Made by a program: the position numbers and the translations under genes. Of a stretch of DNA of 64,000 nt, positions 24,834 through 33,804 are shown one piece after another. Within the stretch, counting starts at the first letter, position 1. Every line of letters begins with the position of its first letter. The notes beneath the pieces were generated by a model that worked only from the letters and a program-made list of their open reading frames with translations, made no database searches and was not told the origin of the DNA. Origin of the DNA: Xanthobacteraceae bacterium (lineage in GTDB: Bacteria > Pseudomonadota > Alphaproteobacteria > Rhizobiales > Xanthobacteraceae); assembly GCA_022844205.1 (NCBI GenBank), contig JALHMF010000001.1, forward strand, positions 308,028 through 372,027. The letters run 5' to 3'.

Positions 24834-26246
24834 ATGAGTGAATTCGACATTTTGATCGTCGGCGGTACGGTCGCGACGCATGAGTGTGTGATGCGGCAGG
24901 ACGTCGCAATCAAAGACGGCGTGGTCGCCGCGCTTGGCGAGAATCTCGGCACGGCTAAGGAAACGATCGACGCGAATGGCTTGATCGTGATGCCGGGCGG
25001 CATCGACAGCCATGTTCATCTCGCGCAGCCGAGCGGGCCGGGCATTACCATGGCGGACGATTTTGAGTCCGGCACGCGTGCTGCGGCGTTCGGCGGCAAT
25101 ACGCTGGTGATGCCGTTCTGCATTCAGGAACGCGGCAAGGGGCTTCGGATCGCGCTCAACGAGTATCACGCGAAAGCCAAAGGCAAGTGTTACATCGACG
25201 TCAGCTTTCATCTGGTCATCGCCGATCCGAATGAGCAGGTGCTTGGGCAGGAACTGCCCGCACTCGTGGCCGATGGATATACATCGTTCAAGATTTTCAT
25301 GACCTATGAGGCGTTGAAACTTGCCGACCGCGAAATTCTCGAAGTGCTTTCGGTCGCCCGCGAAACCGGCGCGCTGGTCATGGTTCACGCCGAGAATGAC
25401 GACGCGATCCGGTTTCTTACCGAGAAACTCGAACGCGCGGGCCATACGCTGCCGACCGGACACGCGCTCTCAAGGCCGATACCAGTCGAGCGCGAGGCCA
25501 CCCACCGCGCCATCTCCTTGGCGGAAATCATCGACGTGCCGGTGATGATTGTTCACGTATCCAACCGCGAGGCGATGGAGGAGATCGCACGCGCGCAGGC
25601 GCGCGGCCTTAAAGTGATGGGCGAAACCTGCCCGCAATACCTTGTGCTGAAAGCCTCCGACCTGAACGGTCTCGACATCGAAGGAGCAAAGCTCGTCTGT
25701 AGTCCGCCTCCGCGCGACGCCGCAAGCCAGGAGTCCTGCTGGGAAGGATTGATGAACGGCACCTTCTCGGTGTTTTCCTCCGATCACTGTCCGTTCCGGT
25801 ATAACGACGAGCAGGGAAAGCTTTTCCCGCGCGGGCGTGAAAGTTTTCGCTACGTCCCGAATGGCATTCCGGGAATCGAAACCCGGTTGCCGATCCTGTT
25901 TTCGGAAGGCGTCGGCAAAGGCCGCATTTCGCTGGAGCGTTTTGTGGAGCTTGCCTCCACCAACCACGCGAAAATCTATGGCCTCTTTCCGAGGAAGGGC
26001 ACGATTGCCGAAGGCTCCGATGCGGACATCGTGCTGTGGGACCCGAACCGGCAAGTCCGCATCTCGCGGGAAGTGCTGCACGACGCCTGTGACTACACGC
26101 CCTATGAAGGCCTGGAAGTAACGGGCTGGCCCACCCTCACAATGCTGCGCGGGCGCGTGGTGGTGCGTGATGGAAAACTCGTCGGCGAGAAAAGTTTTGG
26201 CGAGCATCTCGCGCGCGAGCGCTCGCCGTTCGCTTCTAGTCAGTGA
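24834..26246 (+). CDS. D-hydantoinase / dihydropyrimidinase
   Basis: A cyclic amidohydrolase of 470 residues. The metal site HVH is in GGIDSHVHLAQPSG, the carbamylated Lys is in YTSFKIFMTYEA (about residue 150), further His are in MVHAEN and IVHVSN, and the last Asp is in SSDHCPF. The family opens hydantoin, dihydropyrimidine or allantoin rings; the length and the SFKIFMTY segment favour the hydantoinase branch, with substrate unproven. It stands alone, convergent with the IclR pseudogene, and its stop overlaps that remnant by 7 bases. The ketoadipate genes nearby face the same way, but a functional link is not evident. Confidence 0.9.
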   Translation: MSEFDILIVGGTVATHECVMRQDVAIKDGVVAALGENLGTAKETIDANGLIVMPGGIDSHVHLAQPSGPGITMADDFESGTRAAAFGGNTLVMPFCIQERGKGLRIALNEYHAKAKGKCYIDVSFHLVIADPNEQVLGQELPALVADGYTSFKIFMTYEALKLADREILEVLSVARETGALVMVHAENDDAIRFLTEKLERAGHTLPTGHALSRPIPVEREATHRAISLAEIIDVPVMIVHVSNREAMEEIARAQARGLKVMGETCPQYLVLKASDLNGLDIEGAKLVCSPPPRDAASQESCWEGLMNGTFSVFSSDHCPFRYNDEQGKLFPRGRESFRYVPNGIPGIETRLPILFSEGVGKGRISLERFVELASTNHAKIYGLFPRKGTIAEGSDADIVLWDPNRQVRISREVLHDACDYTPYEGLEVTGWPTLTMLRGRVVVRDGKLVGEKSFGEHLARERSPFASSQ

Positions 26247-26890
26247 AGCGCGAGCCGAAGGTTCTCGGCGACCTGCTTGAGCTGCGGAAGGAATAGCTCG
26301 GTCATTTCCCTTCCTCGCGTCCGTGCTGAAGCTGCGGTTGCGTTGAATGTGCGATCGTACGGTCCTGGCCGTTCATGATCGGTACGGCGATCGAACAGAG
26401 CCCGACTTCCACTTCGCTGTCAGGGCCAAGCGCCGCGCAAGAGGCGGGGAGGCAGCTGCCCACGGAAAGCCCGGCGGTCAAAATCCGGCTCGTGCGCGAA
26501 TTGACGATCAGCAGTACGTCGCCCTCATCGAGGATTCCGGCCCAGCAGGTTTCGTGCCGCTTCTCCGCCAGCCGGTCCATCAGGGGACGGAGCGGCGGTG
26601 GTGAGCGGCGACGAAGGCAGGAAGGCTTGCCCGAGTGACAGGATTTTCGGCGTGAGGGTGAAACTGCGGCCGTCGCTTTCGGCGTAGCCGAGCGTTTCAA
26701 GGGTAATGAGCGAGCGCCGCACGGTGGCGCGCGGCAGGTCCACCCGGCGGGCCACTTCGGCCAAGGTCATTTTGGGTGTGTCAGGGCCGAAGGCCCGGAT
26801 CACAGAGAGACCGCGGGCAAGCGCCGTTACAAAGTCGGGCTGATCGGTACGGTCGTCGGTTAGCGAGCGAGGGCTGGTGAAGTCATCCAT
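26240..26890 (-). pseudogene. Broken IclR-type (PcaR-like) regulator
   Basis: The first frame (26890 to about 26600) encodes an intact IclR helix-turn-helix: LARGLSVIRAFGPDTPKMTL, then RATVRRSLITLETLGYAESD. The reading then shifts; a second frame gives MDRLAEKRHETCWAGILDEG and LTAGLSVGSCLPASCAALG. About 50 expected residues are missing before EVEVGLCSIAVPIMN, and a second shift leads to the true C-terminus, EMTELFLPQLKQVAENLRLA, stopping at 26240-26242. Two frameshifts plus a deletion make it non-functional. The remaining sequence resembles PcaR/PcaU-type activators of the beta-ketoadipate pathway, and it is divergent from those genes. Confidence 0.88.
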
Positions 26891-26942
26891 GCGTTACTCT
26901 TAAGTCACAGAACGGGTGCGCGCCGTAAACCTGAATTCAAAT

Positions 26943-26957
26943 GTTCGAGCTGCGAAC
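26943..26957. promoter_or_regulatory. IclR/PcaR-type operator palindrome
   Basis: GTTCG-AGCTG-CGAAC is a 5-bp-arm inverted repeat in the 258-base gap between the broken regulator and the CoA-transferase gene. It closely resembles the GTTCG-N5-CGAAC sites bound by PcaR, CatR or PobR-like IclR regulators. It survives although the local regulator is dead. Confidence 0.55.
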
Positions 26958-27148
26958 GGTCTACCGTAGAGCGCCCAACTCCGGTATTTCAATGCCGTTT
27001 AGTGCGTGTTGTGTAAACCGTCGCCGGTAGTGCCATAGGGAAGCGGCTTTTATTCCACAGGATCAAGCAATTTTACATGAAATCAGAATGGCTTGATGAA
27101 AGGGCGATGAATAGTTTGACTTCCCACTTGTTGGTTTGGGGACTTTGA

Positions 27149-27997
27149 ATGGCGGTCGTGCAGAAGCTCGCCGAGGCGATCGAGGCCAATTTGCATGACG
27201 GCGATACCGTCGCAATGGAGGGCTTCACACACCTGATCCCCTTTGCCTCCGGTCATGAAATTATCCGGCAGAAGCGCAAGGGGCTGACCCTGATCCGCAT
27301 GACGCCGGACCTGATTTACGACCAGCTCATCGGCATGGGTGCTGCGGTGAAGATGGTCTTTTCCTGGGGCGGCAATCCCGGGGTCGGCTCGCTGCACCGT
27401 TTCCGTGACGCCTACGAGAACGGCTGGCCGAACAAGATCGAGATCGAAGAACATTCCCACGCGGCGATGGCGAACGCCTACGATGCAGGCGCCGCCGGGC
27501 TGCCGTTCGCAATGTTCAAGGGCTATCGTGGCGCGGAACTGCCGCGGGTGAATCCGAACATCAAGGAAATCAAATGCCCCTTCACCGGCGAACTGCTTTC
27601 CGCGGTGCCGGCGGTGAAGCTCGACGTTGCGTTCATTCACGCCCAGAAGGCGGACCGCGACGGCAATGTGCTACTGGAAGGCATTGTCGGCGTGCAGAAG
27701 GAAGCCGTGCTCGCCGCCAAGCGCTCCGTCGTGACGGTCGAGGAAATCGTCGATGATTTCGGCCCGCGCTCGCCGAACGCGGTAATTCTTCCGCACTGGA
27801 CCGTAACCTCGATTGTGAAAGTACCTGGAGGCGCGCATCCGTCTTACGCTCACGGCTACTATACGCGTGACAATGCGTTCTACAAGCAGTGGGATACCAT
27901 CGCGCGCGACCGCGAGAGTTTCAGTGCTTGGATCGATGAACATGTGATGCGCAAGGGCCCCGACGCATTCGCCGCCTTTGCCAAGCGTGCGGTGTGA
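27149..27997 (+). CDS. catI: CoA transferase subunit A (3-oxoadipate type)
   Basis: The alpha subunit of a class I CoA transferase, 282 residues. With subunit B it most likely moves CoA from succinyl-CoA to 3-oxoadipate. VAMEGFTHLIPFASGHEIIR and the MVFSWGGNPGVGSLHRF segment are like those of the Pseudomonas CatI/PcaI-like family, which is longer than the usual 230-residue PcaI. The assignment to 3-oxoadipate rests on the thiolase immediately downstream and the PcaR-like remnant upstream. A GGGGA precedes ATG 27149. Subunit B starts 11 bases after the stop. Confidence 0.85.
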   Translation: MAVVQKLAEAIEANLHDGDTVAMEGFTHLIPFASGHEIIRQKRKGLTLIRMTPDLIYDQLIGMGAAVKMVFSWGGNPGVGSLHRFRDAYENGWPNKIEIEEHSHAAMANAYDAGAAGLPFAMFKGYRGAELPRVNPNIKEIKCPFTGELLSAVPAVKLDVAFIHAQKADRDGNVLLEGIVGVQKEAVLAAKRSVVTVEEIVDDFGPRSPNAVILPHWTVTSIVKVPGGAHPSYAHGYYTRDNAFYKQWDTIARDRESFSAWIDEHVMRKGPDAFAAFAKRAV

Positions 27998-28007
27998 GGG
28001 TGCAGCG

Positions 28008-28784
28008 ATGAGCGCGAATTATTCTCCCTCCGAAATGATGACGATTGCTGCGGCGCGCGCGCTGAAGAACGACGATGTTTGTTTCGTGGGTATCGGTGCC
28101 CCATCCGCCGCGTGCAACCTTGCGCGGCTAACCCACGCACAGGATATTGTTTTAATTTATGAATCCGGCACCATCGACACCAAGCCGAACGTGCTGCCGC
28201 TCTCGATCGGGGACGGTGAATTATGCGAAACGGCGCTGTTTACAGTGTCAGTGCCGGAAATGTTCCGCTACTGGCTGCAGGGCGGACGCATCACCACCGG
28301 ATTTCTGGGGGGCGCGCAGATCGACAAGTTCGCGAACCTGAACACCACGGTGGTCGGATCTTACGAAAAACCGAAAGTCCGTCTGCCGGGCGGCGGCGGA
28401 GCGCCGGAGATTGCGACTTCATGCGGACAAATCTTCATTACCATGAACCATTCCAAGCGTGCATTCGTGGAGAAGCTCGATTTCATTACATCCCTGGGCC
28501 ACGGCAAGGGTGGCGACGACCGCAAGAAATATGGCGTCACCACCGCGGGTCCGACCAAGGTCATCACCGATCTGTGCGTGCTGGAACCGGACCCGAAGAC
28601 TAAGGAAATGATGGTAGCCTCGTTGCATCCGGGCGTGACGCGCGAACAGGTGATCGAGGCGACCGGCTGGGCGATCAAGTTTTTTGACAAGATCGCTGAA
28701 ATGCCGCCGCCGACCGACAAGGAGCTGAAGGTGTTGCGTGAGCTGCACGCGCGCACCAAGGCCGCCCACGGCGAAGCAGCTTGA
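28008..28784 (+). CDS. catJ: CoA transferase subunit B (3-oxoadipate type)
   Basis: The beta subunit, 258 residues. The active-site Glu that forms the enzyme-CoA thioester is expected in the segment VLIYESGTIDTKP, and GGRITTGFLGGAQIDKFANL and VRLPGGGGAPEIA are conserved. The frame is open from 27978, but ATG 28008 directly follows the subunit A stop and begins the recognisable MSANYSPSEMMTIAAARAL. It is one transcription unit with subunit A and pcaF. An alternative substrate such as a different 3-oxoacid is possible. Confidence 0.86.
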   Translation: MSANYSPSEMMTIAAARALKNDDVCFVGIGAPSAACNLARLTHAQDIVLIYESGTIDTKPNVLPLSIGDGELCETALFTVSVPEMFRYWLQGGRITTGFLGGAQIDKFANLNTTVVGSYEKPKVRLPGGGGAPEIATSCGQIFITMNHSKRAFVEKLDFITSLGHGKGGDDRKKYGVTTAGPTKVITDLCVLEPDPKTKEMMVASLHPGVTREQVIEATGWAIKFFDKIAEMPPPTDKELKVLRELHARTKAAHGEAA

Positions 28785-28794
28785 GGTTTTTGAA

Positions 28795-30003
28795 ATGGCC
28801 CGCGACGCATTCATCTGTGATTTCATCCGCACGCCGATTGGCCGCTATGGCGGTTCGCTTTCCAAAGTGCGGACAGACGATCTCGCCGCCATTCCGGTCA
28901 GGGCGCTGATCGCACGAAACAAGTCGGTTGATTGGCAGAAGCTGGACGAGGTTTTCTATGGCTGCGCCAATCAGGCTGGCGAGGACAACCGCAACGTCGC
29001 GCGCATGGCGCTGCTGCTTGCGGGGCTGCCGCATACAATTCCGGGAAACACGATCAACCGTCTCTGCGCCTCCGGTCTCGATGCGGTGGGCGCGGCGGCG
29101 CGGGCGATCAAGTCCGGCGAGATCGATCTTGCGATCGCGGGCGGCGTCGAGTCGATGTCCCGCGCACCCTTCGTGATCGGCAAGGCGCCGGAAGCATTCT
29201 CGCGGCAGGCGGAAATCCATGACACCACCATCGGCTGGCGGTTCGTCAATCCGCTGATGAAAAGCCAATACGGCGTCGATTCCATGCCGGAGACCGGCGA
29301 AAACGTCGCCGAGGAATATCAGGTGTCGCGCGTGGATCAGGACAAGTTCGGCTTGCGCTCGCAGCAGCGCGCGGTGAAGGCGCAAGCGCGCGGCTATTTC
29401 GACGGTGAAATCGTTCCGGTCGACGTGCCGGGCGGCAAGGCCGGTCCGGTGAAGGTCGAGAAGGACGAACATCCGCGCGCCGATACGACGCTCGAGGGAC
29501 TGGCGAAACTGAAAACGCCGTTCCGCAATCCCGGCACCGTCACCGCTGGAAATTCATCGGGCGTGAACGATGGCGCCGCGGCGCTGATCATCGCATCCGA
29601 GGAAGCCGCGAAGGCCCATGGTCTGAAGCCGATCGCGCGTATTCTCGGCCTTGCGAGTGCCGGTGTGCCCCCGCGCATCATGGGCGTGGGACCGATTCCG
29701 TCCACGGAAAAGCTGATGGCGCGCCTTGGCCTGAAGATTTCCGCCTTTGACGTGATCGAGCTGAACGAAGCCTTCGCCAGTCAGGCGCTTGCGGTGATGC
29801 GCGGGCTCGGGCTGCCGGATGACGCCGAGCACGTGAACGCCAACGGCGGCGCCATCGCGCTCGGTCATCCTCTCGGCATGTCCGGCGCCCGTATCGCGGG
29901 TACCGCTGTGCGCGCGCTCGCAGAGAAAAAAGGCAAGCATGCGCTCGCCACCATGTGCGTGGGTGTAGGGCAGGGGGTTTCGGTCGTTTTCGAGCGGATT
30001 TGA
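28795..30003 (+). CDS. pcaF: 3-oxoadipyl-CoA thiolase
   Basis: A thiolase of 402 residues that should cleave 3-oxoadipyl-CoA to succinyl-CoA and acetyl-CoA, the last step of the beta-ketoadipate pathway. The acyl-enzyme Cys is in NTIKRLCASGLDAVG-like INRLCASGLDAV (about residue 90), and the general-base Cys in LATMCVGVGQGVS with His in NGGAIALGHPLG. Specificity is assigned from the adjacent CoA transferase; acetyl-CoA acetyltransferase is the alternative. ATG 28795 is 10 bases after the subunit B stop. The upstream steps (catechol or protocatechuate cleavage) are not in the window. Confidence 0.88.
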   Translation: MARDAFICDFIRTPIGRYGGSLSKVRTDDLAAIPVRALIARNKSVDWQKLDEVFYGCANQAGEDNRNVARMALLLAGLPHTIPGNTINRLCASGLDAVGAAARAIKSGEIDLAIAGGVESMSRAPFVIGKAPEAFSRQAEIHDTTIGWRFVNPLMKSQYGVDSMPETGENVAEEYQVSRVDQDKFGLRSQQRAVKAQARGYFDGEIVPVDVPGGKAGPVKVEKDEHPRADTTLEGLAKLKTPFRNPGTVTAGNSSGVNDGAAALIIASEEAAKAHGLKPIARILGLASAGVPPRIMGVGPIPSTEKLMARLGLKISAFDVIELNEAFASQALAVMRGLGLPDDAEHVNANGGAIALGHPLGMSGARIAGTAVRALAEKKGKHALATMCVGVGQGVSVVFERI

Positions 30004-30079
30004 ACCGGAGCGGGCGGAATAAATTTCCGCTTACGCACCCATTCTCGCTGTATGACCGCCCTCGTCGCAATCTCGCCTT

Positions 30080-30091
30080 GACGATATCGTC
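30080..30091. promoter_or_regulatory. 12-bp perfect palindrome upstream of glpD
   Basis: GACGATATCGTC lies 48 bases before the glpD ATG, overlapping a TTGACG that could be a -35 box. It may be a repressor site, for instance for a GlpR/DeoR protein, but the match is by symmetry only. Confidence 0.35.
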
Positions 30092-30138
30092 ACCTTCAGG
30101 CGTCAAATTGCTTCCAGTTGGTTCGGGACGGATCAGGA

Positions 30139-31644
30139 ATGACTGCTTATGACCTCGCCATCATTGGCGGAGGCATTAATGGTTGCGGCATCGCGCGCGA
30201 CGCGGCGGGACGCGGGCTGTCGGTAATCCTGCTTGAGCAGGACGATCTTGGCTCCGCCACTTCGTCGGCTTCGACCAAGCTCGTTCATGGCGGCCTACGC
30301 TATCTCGAACATTATGAGTTCAAACTCGTCCGTGAGTCCCTGCGCGAGCGCGAAATTCTCCTGAACAACGCTTCGCATCTTGTGCGGCCGATGCGTTTCG
30401 TGATGCCGGTCGTGACCGGCATGCGCCCCGAATGGATGCTGCGCGCCGGTACGAAACTCTATGACTGGATGGGTGGCGGGACGAAGTTTCCGCGCAGCCG
30501 CGCCTTCGATCTCGCCGACGATCCTGCCGGCGCGCCCTTGAAGCCCGGTTTCCAGCGCGCACTCGAATATTCCGACTGCGTGACCGACGACGCGCGGCTC
30601 GTGATGGCGAACGCGATGAGCGCCAGGGAAAAGGGCGCCAGCATCCGTCCCCGCACCCGCTGCGTCGCGGCCCGCCGCGAGGACGGCCTTTGGCAACTGG
30701 TGCTGCAATCGCGTGGCAAGCGCGAGACGTGCGCCGCGCGCGCGCTCATCAATGCGGCAGGCCCTTGGGTGGGAAGCGTTCTAGATACGGTGCTGCGTGC
30801 GCCCTCGAACTACAAAGTCCGTCTGGTCAAGGGTAGCCATATGGTCGTTCCGCGCCTTCATGCGCATGACCGCGCTTATCTGATGCAGAACGACGATGGC
30901 CGTGTCGTGTTTGCCATTCCCTATGCAGGAAACTTTACGCTGATCGGGACCACCGATGTCGAATACAAGGGCGATCCGACCGGCGTCAGCGCCAGCGCAG
31001 AGGAAATTCTGTATCTCTGCCGCATCACCAACGCCTTCTTCCGAACGCAGGTGACCCCCGCGCATGTGAAATGGACCTTTGCGGGCGTGCGGCCGCTGAT
31101 CGACGATGGGTCGAGCAACGCCTCGGAAGTGACGCGCGATTACCAGCTCGAGGTGGATGGCCGTTATGGCGAGCCGCCGCTGGTCTCGATTTTCGGTGGC
31201 AAGCTAACCACCTACCGCAGCCTTGCGGAAACAGTAGTCGCGCGCCTGCACCACTGGTTCGCGCTCGGACCGGAATGTACCGCCTTTGAGCCGCTGCCGG
31301 GGGGAGAACTCGGCCCGGAAGGTGTCAGCGGATTGATCGCTGAATTGAAGGACCGCCGGCCTTTTCTCGCCGAACGGCATCTTTCGCGTCTTGCCCACTC
31401 CTATGGCGCACGCGTCTGGACCCTGCTCGGTGATGCAAAACGCATCGAGGATCTGGGCAGCCGCATCATCGGCGATTTGCACGAAGCCGAACTGAACTAT
31501 CTACGCCGCGAGGAATGGGCGATGTCGGCGGACGATGTCCTGTGGCGCCGTAGCAAGCTCGGGCTCGCCGCGAGCGCGGATGAGATCGCTGCCCTTCGCA
31601 CGGCTTTCAGTTCCGCCAGCCCGGCCGAACAGTTGGCGGTTTGA
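30139..31644 (+). CDS. glpD: Glycerol-3-phosphate dehydrogenase, aerobic
   Basis: GlpD is the membrane-associated flavoenzyme that oxidises sn-glycerol-3-phosphate to DHAP and passes electrons to quinone. The 501 residues match the family. The FAD dinucleotide fold is AIIGGGINGCGIARDAAGRG, followed by TSSASTKLVHGGLRYLEHYE, and GTTDVEYKGDP and FGGKLTTYR are conserved. ATG 30139 follows a GGATCAGGA; the frame is open from 30118. Other glp genes are not adjacent. It lies 76 bases ahead of the ABC transporter genes and may be transcribed separately. Confidence 0.95.
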   Translation: MTAYDLAIIGGGINGCGIARDAAGRGLSVILLEQDDLGSATSSASTKLVHGGLRYLEHYEFKLVRESLREREILLNNASHLVRPMRFVMPVVTGMRPEWMLRAGTKLYDWMGGGTKFPRSRAFDLADDPAGAPLKPGFQRALEYSDCVTDDARLVMANAMSAREKGASIRPRTRCVAARREDGLWQLVLQSRGKRETCAARALINAAGPWVGSVLDTVLRAPSNYKVRLVKGSHMVVPRLHAHDRAYLMQNDDGRVVFAIPYAGNFTLIGTTDVEYKGDPTGVSASAEEILYLCRITNAFFRTQVTPAHVKWTFAGVRPLIDDGSSNASEVTRDYQLEVDGRYGEPPLVSIFGGKLTTYRSLAETVVARLHHWFALGPECTAFEPLPGGELGPEGVSGLIAELKDRRPFLAERHLSRLAHSYGARVWTLLGDAKRIEDLGSRIIGDLHEAELNYLRREEWAMSADDVLWRRSKLGLAASADEIAALRTAFSSASPAEQLAV

Positions 31645-31720
31645 TCCAGCTTCCGCGGGCGGGAGTTGAGCGGCGGCTGCTTCCCCGCTAATCATCCCGG
31701 GACGTTCGAGGTCCTGAAGC

Positions 31721-32890
31721 ATGGATGTGCAAGCCGGCAAGCAGCCGAAAATGCTGGCAACAGCGCGGCGCGAATTTGCTCCCTGGAAAGACAAGGCCGC
31801 GAGCCCGCTGATCCGTTTCGAACGCGTGAGCAAGCGCTACGGCGGCGTGACCGCCGTGGACGGCGTTTCACTCGATATTTATCCAGGTGAGTTCTTCGCG
31901 CTGCTTGGTCCGTCCGGCTGCGGCAAGACCACCTTGATGCGGATGCTCGCCGGCTTCGAAGAACCAAGCGAGGGCCGTGTATGGCTCGCGGGCAGGGATC
32001 TCGCCGGCGTTCCGCCCTACCGGCGGCCGGTGAACATGATGTTCCAGTCCTATGCGCTCTTTCCGCATATGACCGTGTTCGACAATGTTGCGTTCGGCCT
32101 GAAGCAGGACGGCGCGCCGAAAGGCGAAATCGCCTCCACCGTCGCCGAGATGCTGAAGCTCGTGAATCTGACCGGCTACGAACGGCGCAAGCCTGATCAA
32201 CTCTCCGGCGGGCAGCGTCAGCGCGTGGCGCTCGCCCGTTCGCTCGCGAAGCGCCCGAAAGTCTTGCTGCTCGACGAGCCGCTCGCCGCACTCGACAAGA
32301 AGCTGCGCGGACAAACGCAATTCGAGTTGATGGACCTGCAGGCGAAAGTCGGCACGACGTTCCTGATCGTGACGCACGATCAGGAGGAGGCGATGACCGT
32401 CGCCGACCGCATTGCCGTCATGGATCATGGCCGCATCGCGCAGGTCGATACACCCGCGGACCTCTATGAAAAACCCGCGACGCGCTATGTGGCGGAATTT
32501 GTCGGCGACGTGAACTTGATTGAAGCCAAGGTCGTTTCCCGCGACGCCAACAGCGTGCTGATGCAAAGCGAAGCGATGAGCGCACCTTTGCGCGCTATAT
32601 GCGAAGGGGACGTAAGCCCCGGGCAGCAAGTGGCGCTGGCGCTGCGACCAGAAAAAATCCGCGTCACGCTACGCAAGCCCGGCGAGGCGTTGGAAAACTG
32701 CGTGCGCGGGACTGTCTCCGACATCGCGTATCTCGGCGATCTCTCCATTTATCATGTGCGGCTGGAGAGCGGGCTGATCCTGAAAGCCGCGCGGCCGAAC
32801 ATCACACGCTTCACCGAGCAGCCGATCACCTGGGAAGACAAGGTCTATCTGAGCTGGGCGCCCGAAGCGGGCGTGGTGCTGGTGAAATGA
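31721..32890 (+). CDS. ABC transporter ATPase, spermidine/putrescine type
   Basis: The cytoplasmic ATPase subunit (389 residues) of a polyamine-type importer. Walker A is LLGPSGCGKTT (about residue 63), the signature is LSGGQRQR, Walker B is VLLLDEPLAALDKK, and the H loop is IVTHDQEEAM. The C-terminal 110 residues are a TOBE domain. It resembles PotA/PotG most. The last codon overlaps the first permease (ATGA), and the two permeases follow in order. No periplasmic binding-protein gene is present here, so the solute is only inferred from family. Confidence 0.9.
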   Translation: MDVQAGKQPKMLATARREFAPWKDKAASPLIRFERVSKRYGGVTAVDGVSLDIYPGEFFALLGPSGCGKTTLMRMLAGFEEPSEGRVWLAGRDLAGVPPYRRPVNMMFQSYALFPHMTVFDNVAFGLKQDGAPKGEIASTVAEMLKLVNLTGYERRKPDQLSGGQRQRVALARSLAKRPKVLLLDEPLAALDKKLRGQTQFELMDLQAKVGTTFLIVTHDQEEAMTVADRIAVMDHGRIAQVDTPADLYEKPATRYVAEFVGDVNLIEAKVVSRDANSVLMQSEAMSAPLRAICEGDVSPGQQVALALRPEKIRVTLRKPGEALENCVRGTVSDIAYLGDLSIYHVRLESGLILKAARPNITRFTEQPITWEDKVYLSWAPEAGVVLVK

Positions 32891-33801
32891 GTGTCCACTC
32901 CGCGCGTTCCGGCACGGGACGCAAGCTCGTTCTGCTTGTTCCTTATCTGTGGCTCACTTTCTTTTTTCTCATTCCGTTCCTGATCGTCCTCAAGATCAGT
33001 CTTTCCGACGACGTCACCGCGCAGCCGCCTTACGTCCCGGTGCTCGACTTTTCGCGCGGCTTCGAGGGCGTGCGTGGGACGATCGCGGCACTCGATTTCG
33101 AGAACTATCGTCTCGTGCTCGGCGATTCCCTTTATCTCGATTCCTATCTGCAGAGCCTGCTGATCGCGGCGGTCTCGACATTCATTCTGCTGCTGATCGG
33201 CTATCCGGTCGCTTACGCGATGACGCGGGCGCCGCTCGGGTGGCGGCCGATCCTGCTGATGCTTGTCATCCTTCCATTCTGGACGTCGTTTCTGATTCGC
33301 GTCTATGCGTGGATGGGAATCCTCGCGCGCGATGGGTTGCTCAATCAGGCGCTGATTGGGCTTCGCGTCATCGACGAGCCGCTGGAAATTCTCGCGACCA
33401 ACGGAGCCGTTATTCTGGGCATCGTCTATTCCTATTTGCCGTTCATGGTGCTGCCGCTCTACGCGGCTCTTGAGAAGCAGGACCATTCGCTGCTGGAGGC
33501 CGCCGCCGATCTCGGCTCCCCGCCATGGAAAAGTTTCTGGCAGGTGACGGTGCCCCTTTCAAAACCCGGCATCGTTGCGGGATGCCTGCTTTGCTTCATC
33601 CCGGCGGTCGGCGAATTCGTGATTCCCGATCTGCTTGGCGGCTCCGACACGCTGATGATCGGCAAGACCCTGTGGACCGAATTCTCTTCAAACCGTTCGT
33701 GGACGGTGTCATCGGCGATTGCGGTGCTGCTCCTGATGGTGCTGATGATTCCGATCCTGTTCTATCAGCGCATCCAGGCGCGCAATCTGGAAGCGAGATA
33801 G
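32887..33801 (+). CDS. ABC transporter permease, PotB/PotH type
   Basis: A 304-residue inner-membrane permease with six predicted helices and the EAA loop EAAADLGSPPWKSFWQVTVP (about residues 200-220). The first helix starts at about residue 14 (LVLLVPYLWLTFFFLIPFLI). It belongs to the spermidine/putrescine permease family. The frame is open from 32599 across the ATPase gene, but ATG 32887, overlapping the ATPase stop, is the correct start. It is separated by 3 bases from the second permease. Confidence 0.9.
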   Translation: MSVHSARSGTGRKLVLLVPYLWLTFFFLIPFLIVLKISLSDDVTAQPPYVPVLDFSRGFEGVRGTIAALDFENYRLVLGDSLYLDSYLQSLLIAAVSTFILLLIGYPVAYAMTRAPLGWRPILLMLVILPFWTSFLIRVYAWMGILARDGLLNQALIGLRVIDEPLEILATNGAVILGIVYSYLPFMVLPLYAALEKQDHSLLEAAADLGSPPWKSFWQVTVPLSKPGIVAGCLLCFIPAVGEFVIPDLLGGSDTLMIGKTLWTEFSSNRSWTVSSAIAVLLLMVLMIPILFYQRIQARNLEAR

Positions 33802-33804
33802 ACG

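Noticed and set aside
27116-27148. TTGACT as -35 for the CoA-transferase operon
   Set aside because: The matching -10 would fall on the ribosome-binding site and start codon, which leaves no leader.
27149-28784. Succinyl-CoA:acetoacetate transferase instead of 3-oxoadipate transferase
   Set aside because: Not excluded by sequence, but the adjacent 3-oxoadipyl-CoA-type thiolase and the PcaR-like remnant favour 3-oxoadipate.
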